Shown here piece by piece: positions 5,953 to 10,936 of a DNA stretch of 10,936 bases. Position 1 is the first letter of the stretch. Every line of letters starts with the position of its first letter. The notes beneath the pieces are model-generated. The model did no database searches and was not told the origin of the DNA. It was given only the letters and a program-made list of their open reading frames with translations. The DNA comes from Candidatus Sulfotelmatobacter sp. (GTDB taxonomy: Bacteria; Acidobacteriota; Terriglobia; Terriglobales; Acidobacteriaceae): positions 1 to 10,936 of the forward strand of contig JASIKQ010000610.1 of NCBI GenBank assembly GCA_030049565.1. The letters are read 5' to 3'. A program made the position numbers and the translations under genes.

Positions 5953-7542
5953 ATGGTAGGACGAACAGTTCTCAAAATCGGCGGAGTAACTTTGTGGACC
6001 TTGGTGGCATGTTTAGTTCTTGCCGCCAACGGCGAGGCCCAAGCTCCCAGCATCACAAACCTTTCACCCAGTTTCGGAGCCGCAGGCGCAACTGTAACCA
6101 TCTTCGGAAGCAACTTCGGTACGAGCCGAGGTTCAAGCACGGTGGAGTTCAACGGGACAGCAGTAACGACATACAACTCCTGGGGAAACGGAGAAATCAG
6201 CGTCGTAGTTCCCTCTGCCACGACGGGCACGGTCACGGTAACAACCTCCGCAGGAAACGGGACGAGTGTAGCCGAGTTCAATGTGCTGACATCGAAGGGC
6301 ATGTTGGCACTGGGAGCTTTTCCTCCCCAGGCGAAGACATGCAGCTCCCTGCCGGACTATACCGGCTCTAACTGCATAGCGGACTACCGGACTGATGTGA
6401 TCACAAACGGAGGCGCGGACGGAGTGGTCATTGCGGTGCAGTGGTCAAGCATCGATCTCGGCGATTCCGCCGGAACGGGACCAGGCTGCCCCGCCTCCGG
6501 TGCCAGCAGCTCCACCTGCACCTGGAGCGTCCTGGATAACCTGGTGAACAATTACGTCGGCTGGAGCGGTTGGACCAAGAATAAGAAGGTCGGGATCGTT
6601 CTTGCTCCAGTAACGGACGGCAGCCCAAACACGGGCACACCCTCGTATGTGTTCACCCCTACGTGGGCGACAACTGCGGGAACCAGCAGCACACCTCCGT
6701 TGGATGAATGCACCTGTGGCAGCAACTGGCCTGGGGACAGCGGCGCACCCGGCAAGAATCGATGCTGGAATCAGAGCGGCGGTGGCAGCAGGGATACTTC
6801 AGGAATGCCGGCAGTTTGGGAAACGCCGTTTTACGTGGCCCTGGAGGATTTCTACCAGGCCGCAGTGGCTCACTTTAACTCCTACGCCAGTACCTACAGC
6901 CCCTACATAGCGTACGTCCGCATGGGTCTGTCCGGAAGCGGGGAGGAGTTTCCATTTTGCGCTAGTAAGCTGGAAACCCTCAGTTCCGTCCCCGGGAACG
7001 ACGCCAGCGGACTTGAGACTGTCTGGACGGGCTACGCCGATACGATGTTCGGATATGTAGGCAGTACTCTCACATCGCAGGTGCCGCTCATGGTAGCGCC
7101 GAACGGCAACTCGATCTCTGCCCCAGCTTATAGTTGGGCGGATACGGAGGCATCCGACGCGGTGTCGTACGGTCTTAATCTGGGCAGCGAGGGTCTGCAG
7201 TCCGCGGATACATTCGTCACCAACTGTTCCTCTAGCGGGAGTGGGAGTTCCAACGATTGGTGCTACACGTTTCAAAAGTACGATCCGGCTATCCGTGAGC
7301 TCCAGACGCTTAACTATTCCGACCCCAGCGAAGGCACCTGCACCAGGAATTACTTTAAGGCGGGAAATACGGCAAGCCGGAACACGGGATCGCTGGCCTG
7401 TCTTTTGCCTTTCGTCGAGGGAAAAGGCAATGTAGTTGAGCTTTATCCTGAAGACATGTTCGCGGCCTTCGATTCTACTAACTACACCGGCTACGTCAGC
7501 ACGTATGCCGCGGCAATAAACAACGCGCAAGCCGGCCATTAA
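5953..7542 (+). CDS. secreted IPT/TIG-domain protein with a glycosidase-like C-terminal region
   Basis: ATG 5953 is preceded by AGAGAG at 5941-5946, a fair ribosome-binding site, and gives a 529-aa product with a classic signal peptide (hydrophobic 9-25, cleavage probably after GEAQA, 27-31). Residues 32-112 are an IPT/TIG immunoglobulin-like domain: PSITNLSPSFGAAGATVTI, then FGSNFG and VEFNGTA. The rest (115-525) is not one I can name. Alternating strands and helices suggest a TIM-barrel hydrolase: DGVVIAVQWSSIDLG (156-170), KKVGIVLAPV (211-220), YIAYVRMGLSGSGEEFP (318-334) and NVVELYPEDMFAAFD (493-507). E331 or E332 and E496 sit where retaining glycosidases carry catalytic carboxylates. This is inference from pattern only. 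Many cysteines (C180, C189, C253, C255, C271, C425, C437) suit an exported, disulfide-bonded protein. It could instead be a non-catalytic binding protein. Confidence 0.8.
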   Translation: MVGRTVLKIGGVTLWTLVACLVLAANGEAQAPSITNLSPSFGAAGATVTIFGSNFGTSRGSSTVEFNGTAVTTYNSWGNGEISVVVPSATTGTVTVTTSAGNGTSVAEFNVLTSKGMLALGAFPPQAKTCSSLPDYTGSNCIADYRTDVITNGGADGVVIAVQWSSIDLGDSAGTGPGCPASGASSSTCTWSVLDNLVNNYVGWSGWTKNKKVGIVLAPVTDGSPNTGTPSYVFTPTWATTAGTSSTPPLDECTCGSNWPGDSGAPGKNRCWNQSGGGSRDTSGMPAVWETPFYVALEDFYQAAVAHFNSYASTYSPYIAYVRMGLSGSGEEFPFCASKLETLSSVPGNDASGLETVWTGYADTMFGYVGSTLTSQVPLMVAPNGNSISAPAYSWADTEASDAVSYGLNLGSEGLQSADTFVTNCSSSGSGSSNDWCYTFQKYDPAIRELQTLNYSDPSEGTCTRNYFKAGNTASRNTGSLACLLPFVEGKGNVVELYPEDMFAAFDSTNYTGYVSTYAAAINNAQAGH

Positions 7543-7615
7543 AGATCCGCTGTTAGGTTCAAAAGCCTACGCCAAACGGCCACCAACGGGAGGCGGTTGC
7601 AAAACTCGATCCAGG
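7543..7615. other. short convergent intergenic region
   Basis: Both flanking genes end here, so terminators for the two strands are expected. Only weak pairing is visible (TAGG at 7554-7557 with CCTA at 7566-7569), and no T-run hairpin is seen in either direction. Confidence 0.35.
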
Positions 7616-8236
7616 TTAGGCGCGGCCCGCTCCCAGGCGATTTTCCGTCCCAGCCAGCAGCCGGCAGATGTTTTCGCGATGCCGGCCGATGATGAGCAGG
7701 GAAGTGAGCGTTATTAAAACTAGCCCTGAGCTTCCTGCGCCGAACTGACCGATCAGCCAGACCGTGAGCGGAAAAATCGCTACTGCGATGATGGAGCCGA
7801 GCGAGACATAACGAAACGTCAGCAACACAACTGCGAAAATGGCCAGGGCGATCAGCACAGCTTTCGGGGCAAGCAGCGCGAACGAGCCTAGACCGGTGGC
7901 CACGCCTTTACCACCGCGGAATTTCAGCCACACGGGAAAGATGTGGCCCGCGACTACGAAAAACGCCGCTGTCGCGAGTTGTTCGTAAGAAGGAATGCCG
8001 ACCATGTGATCCGCTATGACATAGGACAATACTACCGCCATAGTCCCTTTTAGCGCGTCGAGCAACAGCGTTATAGCTCCCAAGACCGGCGATTTTCGCG
8101 AAACATTCGTGGCCCCAATGTTTCCGCTTCCGCTCAGCCGGACATCTTCCCCGCGAAATATTTTTACCAGCAGATAGCCGAATGGAATCGAACCGAGCAG
8201 ATAACTTACAGCTGCGATGATGAGTAATGTCAGCAA
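7616..8236 (-). CDS. plsY: acyl-phosphate:glycerol-3-phosphate acyltransferase PlsY
   Basis: PlsY is an inner-membrane enzyme that acylates position 1 of glycerol-3-phosphate using the acyl-phosphate made by PlsX, opening phospholipid synthesis. The 206-aa length is typical. Hydrophobic segments lie near 2-24, 52-76, 86-104, 112-138 and 145-184. The three conserved loops are all present: SGSGNIGATNVSR (35-47), KFRGGKGVATGLG (105-117) and HRENICRLLAGTE (186-198). The family N-terminus (hydrophobic run then LGSIPFGYL) fits a TTG start at 8236, 20 nt after the thpR stop. No ATG or GTG is available close by and no strong ribosome-binding site is seen, so translation may depend on coupling to thpR. 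It ends the minus-strand gene set and faces the IPT gene. Confidence 0.97.
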   Translation of the reverse strand: MLTLLIIAAVSYLLGSIPFGYLLVKIFRGEDVRLSGSGNIGATNVSRKSPVLGAITLLLDALKGTMAVVLSYVIADHMVGIPSYEQLATAAFFVVAGHIFPVWLKFRGGKGVATGLGSFALLAPKAVLIALAIFAVVLLTFRYVSLGSIIAVAIFPLTVWLIGQFGAGSSGLVLITLTSLLIIGRHRENICRLLAGTENRLGAGRA

Positions 8237-8256
8237 GTGTGCAATCGGCTCGCGAG

Positions 8257-8844
8257 TCAGCGTAAAGGGAACGCCGCCAGCTTGGTGTACTTTGAGCCAC
8301 CGCGTCCAAGCTGGCTTTGGTATAGAAAAAACTCGCGGGCCGCCATAGTACCAAACTCAGGCGTAGGCAGGGCCTGCATTTTTTCTTGCAGACGCTGAAA
8401 TACCCGGTTCGGCCCATCCCCTTTGCGCCAGCGTAGCGCGCCGGAGCCGCCGGCGGCTCGCGCCAGAGTCAGATGTGCATTGTACGCATGTTCTTCTTTG
8501 GGGATTTTCAGTTGACTGAGCTTTTCGTCAACGGATGCAGCTAAAGCGCCTAACTCTGCACCGGCCTCGACGCCAATCCAGAACACCCTTGGCGCCCGCG
8601 CAGTGGGAAAGAATCCGTAGCCGCGGATGTTGATGGTGATTGCGCTCATTTCAATCCCTTGGAGTGCCGTCTTGATCTCCCGGACCGCTTCTTCCGGCCT
8701 CTCTCCGATAAACTTCAAAGTGACGTGCAGTGACTCGGCCCGTACCCAGCGCGCATCAGGAGCGAAACCGTGCACGCCATCGAGGAAGCGGGCGATGTGC
8801 TCGCGAATGCCGTTGCCGATATCGAGGGCGACGAATAGGCGCAT
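8257..8844 (-). CDS. thpR: RNA 2',3'-cyclic phosphodiesterase ThpR (LigT / 2H family)
   Basis: Members of this 2H phosphoesterase family open 2',3'-cyclic phosphates at RNA ends to 2'-phosphates and were first known as reversible 2'-5' RNA ligases. The product is 195 aa, a normal length, cytoplasmic, beginning MRLFVALDIG as the family does. Both catalytic HxTx motifs are intact: HVTL at 40-43 and HLTL at 124-127 (in YNAHLTLAR). The strand RVFWIGVEAG (86-95) is also typical. ATG 8844 is preceded by no purine-rich binding site. Instead, 7-bp repeats that can form a CGGCT/AGCCG hairpin end about 6 nt before it. plsY follows after 20 nt, and cinA lies 140 nt upstream. The physiological RNA substrate in bacteria is not settled. 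Confidence 0.94.
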   Translation of the reverse strand: MRLFVALDIGNGIREHIARFLDGVHGFAPDARWVRAESLHVTLKFIGERPEEAVREIKTALQGIEMSAITINIRGYGFFPTARAPRVFWIGVEAGAELGALAASVDEKLSQLKIPKEEHAYNAHLTLARAAGGSGALRWRKGDGPNRVFQRLQEKMQALPTPEFGTMAAREFFLYQSQLGRGGSKYTKLAAFPLR

Positions 8845-8850
8845 GGAAAA

Positions 8851-8972
8851 CGGCTGTCAGCCGTCAGCTTTCAGCTATCAGCTTGACACAAAAGTGGTCT
8901 TTTCGTTGTGTCGCTTAGGCCGCTGGTTTGAGAATCCTAATGTCGCGACCCGCTGATGGCTGATAGCTGAGA
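8851..8972. repeat. inverted heptad-repeat element between cinA and thpR
   Basis: On the plus strand the left arm has four 7-bp units GTCAGCC, GTCAGCT, TTCAGCT and ATCAGCT (8856-8883). The right arm has three units of the opposite sense, GCTGATG, GCTGATA and GCTGAGA (8952-8972). TCAGCTATCAGC (8871-8882) is the exact reverse complement of 8959-8970, a 12-bp stem enclosing 76 nt. Inside, GACACAA (8885-8891) pairs with TTGTGTC (8906-8912). At the left end CGGCT-GTC-AGCCG (8851-8863) can fold alone. The element fills almost the whole gap between cinA and thpR. Confidence 0.8.
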
Positions 8973-8984
8973 CCCGATAGCTTC

Positions 8985-10229
8985 CTACATTAACTTCCTT
9001 CGCACCATATCCAGCGCCAGCGTGCTTGCAAATCGGCGGATGCGTTTGCGGTCGCCGGGAAAGTGGCGCTCGATCACTTCTGTGCCGCTGGCGCTGGCCA
9101 GCGCGTGGAACACCAGACCCACAGGCTTTACGGCGGTACCCCCGCCCGGTCCGGCTACGCCCGTAATGCCGACTCCAAGCGTCGACTCACACCGATATCT
9201 AATTCCTTCAGCCAGCGCCGCAGCAACTTCGCGGCTCACCGCGCCATGGCGCTCGATCATATCCGCGGGGACTCCGGCGAGCTCGGTTTTAAGCGCATTC
9301 GAGTAGACGATGGCTCCGCCCAGAAAATACCTTGAGCTGCCGGCGACGGAAGTGATTCGTTCCGCCAGCAGCCCGCCGGTGCAAGACTCAGCTACTGCGA
9401 GAGTAGCGCCGCGCATTTGCATCCAGTAGCCGACGATCTGCTCCAAGGATTGGCCGTCGCGCGAATATACGGCATCCTCGAGCTCTTCCTCAACCGCGTC
9501 GGCTGCTTCGTCCACGCGCGCCTGCGCGGCTTCCATCGTGTCGCCGCGGGCCTTGAAGTGCAGCTCGATTTCCCCAGCTCCCGCGAGAATCGTGGTCTGC
9601 ACATTGCAATATCGTTTGTAGATCGGCGAAACCCGCGCATCCACGTGCGATTCGCCCAGCATCGCCACTTTCAACACGCGCGTCGCCAGAAACGCAGGCG
9701 GCAGTTTTGTCCGCAGACGTTCGCGGCACTCCGATTCGAACAAAGCCTTCAGCTCGTGGGGAGGACCCGGCAATAAAATAACGATTCGGTCGCGTCCTTC
9801 GAATTTTCCGCTGACCCATTGTCCGGGCGCCGTGCCGTTGGCATTGTGCAGAACGACTGCGCCTTCAAGAACGTCAGCCTGTTTCGCGTTATTCGGCGAC
9901 ATCTTCCACCCGCGCGATGAAAATCGCTGCTCAATCGCGGCAAGAACCTCTTCATTGCGCCGCAAACTAAGACCGAGCGCTTCGGCAACCGCCTCACGCG
10001 TAAGATCATCTTCCGTTGGTCCGAGCCCGCCCGAGAAAATGACGATTTCCGAGCGAAACAAAGCATGTTGTGCAGCTGCTACCAGCCGTTTGAAGTCGTC
10101 TCCGACTACGCTTTTGAAAATAACTTCAACGCCTAGTTGGTTAAGCTGATCGGTGAGATAGAGGGAATTTGTGTCGGAACGAAATGGCGTCAGCAGTTCG
10201 GAGCCAACTGCGATGATCTCGGCATTCAC
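8985..10229 (-). CDS. cinA: CinA-family protein: MoCF-like domain plus NMN amidohydrolase (PncC) domain
   Basis: Full-length CinA joins an N-terminal MoCF-like domain, reported in some members to hydrolyse ADP-ribose, to a C-terminal PncC domain that deamidates nicotinamide mononucleotide to nicotinate mononucleotide, feeding NAD salvage. With the GTG at 10229 the protein is 414 aa and begins VNAEIIAVGSELL, as the family does. A second GTG at 10268 adds 13 residues and has an adjoining AGG; it cannot be excluded. N-terminal marks are FSGGLGPTEDDLTREA (65-80), NGTAPG (131-136) and LLPGPPHE (152-159). The PncC domain spans about 265-412 with AESCTGG (280-286) and GITGVAGPGGGTAVKPVG (354-371). 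All key motifs look intact. It follows the NHL gene by about 80 nt and precedes thpR on the same strand. Confidence 0.96.
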   Translation of the reverse strand: MNAEIIAVGSELLTPFRSDTNSLYLTDQLNQLGVEVIFKSVVGDDFKRLVAAAQHALFRSEIVIFSGGLGPTEDDLTREAVAEALGLSLRRNEEVLAAIEQRFSSRGWKMSPNNAKQADVLEGAVVLHNANGTAPGQWVSGKFEGRDRIVILLPGPPHELKALFESECRERLRTKLPPAFLATRVLKVAMLGESHVDARVSPIYKRYCNVQTTILAGAGEIELHFKARGDTMEAAQARVDEAADAVEEELEDAVYSRDGQSLEQIVGYWMQMRGATLAVAESCTGGLLAERITSVAGSSRYFLGGAIVYSNALKTELAGVPADMIERHGAVSREVAAALAEGIRYRCESTLGVGITGVAGPGGGTAVKPVGLVFHALASASGTEVIERHFPGDRKRIRRFASTLALDMVRRKLM

Positions 10230-10307
10230 GGCTAGAAGTTTAAATGAAGCAGAGCCAAGGGGGATCACCCTATGATCCGGTGAGACCGCGCCATCTGTGG
10301 GGGATAA

Positions 10308-10936
10308 TCATTCCGGCAGTAACGGCAGCCCTTGAATATTCCACGAAAGATGATGCACGGCGCCAGTGCCGCCGGGATCATTGGTCGCCAGAATCACGCT
10401 GCGGCCGGGAGCAAAGGCCAGGCCGACAAGTCCATGGCCGGCAACTTCGAGATTCACTTTGGCCGCGGGAGTGATCTTTACAATCCCGCGTCTGCCCGCC
10501 AGCGACGCCGCCACATAGAGATTTCCATCGACGTCGAAAGCCAACCCTTGCGGGCGGCCCAGGCCACGATAAAACACACTGACGGTGCCGTGGGGATCGA
10601 TTCTGTGCACACAGTCAAAACTTGATGTGGTTGGCCCGGTGACGAATAAGTCTCCCTGCGGGCCGAAAGCGAGATGGTACGCCGAAACGCTGGGCTCCAG
10701 CGTGGCGAAGACGAATACCTGCTGATCGCGACCGATTTTGAAAATCGTTCCGCTGCGGTCGCCGACATACAGATTCTGATCGCGATCAAAAGCAATGCCG
10801 GTAGCGATTCCCATGCCTTCGGCATAGGTAGTCATAGTCCCGTTCGACGCCACGCGATAAACCGCGCCATCATGCCGCGAAGAAACATACATCTGTCCGA
10901 GCCGGTCGAACGCAATTGAGGTCGCGTTCATCATGT
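10308..10936 (-). CDS. NHL-repeat beta-propeller protein, 5' end outside the window
   Basis: The visible 209 codons are the C-terminal part of a propeller. Units of about 42-45 residues recur with the pattern IAFDxxGxxYV: IAFDRLGQMYVSS, IAFDRDQNLYVGD, LAFGPQGDLFVTG, LAFDVDGNLYVAA, then a final LAFAPGRSVILAT. Such proteins are often labelled gluconolactonase-like or SMP-30-like, but NHL repeats mainly bind ligands or polymers and I assign no reaction. From memory of acidobacterial homologues next to cinA, the full protein is longer, with an IPT/TIG-like N-terminus. The Met pair at the window edge (MMNATSIAFD) is therefore probably internal, since it sits in the middle of a propeller blade. The TGA at 10308-10310 is about 80 nt before the cinA start, compatible with one transcript. 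Confidence 0.85.
   Translation of the reverse strand, partial: MMNATSIAFDRLGQMYVSSRHDGAVYRVASNGTMTTYAEGMGIATGIAFDRDQNLYVGDRSGTIFKIGRDQQVFVFATLEPSVSAYHLAFGPQGDLFVTGPTTSSFDCVHRIDPHGTVSVFYRGLGRPQGLAFDVDGNLYVAASLAGRRGIVKITPAAKVNLEVAGHGLVGLAFAPGRSVILATNDPGGTGAVHHLSWNIQGLPLLPE

Noticed and set aside
6799..7539. 246-codon open frame on the minus strand across the IPT gene
   Set aside because: It is antisense to the IPT gene, which has a signal peptide, a ribosome-binding site and a recognisable IPT domain. The antisense product has no domain-like pattern.

Overview
The window is about 58-60% GC and carries eight substantial genes, most of which I can assign to families. The combination points to a Gram-negative bacterium, most likely an acidobacterium (Terriglobia, near Koribacter or Sulfotelmatobacter). 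The reasons are a large secreted S53 protease with Ig-like repeats and an unusual C-terminal tail, an LPS-type lpxD, an NHL-repeat gene ahead of cinA, and dispersed repeats of the CCTGAGCGAAGTCGAA type. The taxonomic call is inference from gene style; no rRNA or other marker is present.

Layout. Positions 1-411 hold no convincing complete gene, but contain two DnaA-box-like 9-mers, a near-perfect palindrome and an inverted array of 7-bp repeats that ends 3 nt before a start codon. Four genes follow on the plus strand: a conserved 158-aa protein with two similar halves (412-888), a 1079-aa S53 peptidase (1104-4343), lpxD (4596-5603) and a secreted IPT/TIG protein with a glycosidase-like C-terminal part (5953-7542). 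The gap before lpxD is filled by a dispersed repeat, and the gap after it holds what looks like a gene remnant. The minus strand, read from the right edge, carries the 3' part of an NHL beta-propeller gene, then cinA, thpR and plsY. The two sets converge at 7543-7615.

Function. The minus-strand set looks like a loosely spaced operon of housekeeping functions: NAD-cofactor salvage and repair (CinA), RNA end processing (ThpR) and the first acylation step of phospholipid synthesis (PlsY). LpxD acts in lipid A synthesis. The S53 protease and the IPT protein are exported and probably act on extracellular polymers.

No complete new defence, mobile or biosynthetic system is visible. The least explained signals are the two heptad inverted arrays placed directly before start codons (336-408 before the 158-aa gene, 8851-8972 before thpR), the 14-bp tandem repeat across the stop codon of the first gene, the double-membrane-segment plus cysteine tail of the protease, and the unassigned catalytic domain of the IPT protein.
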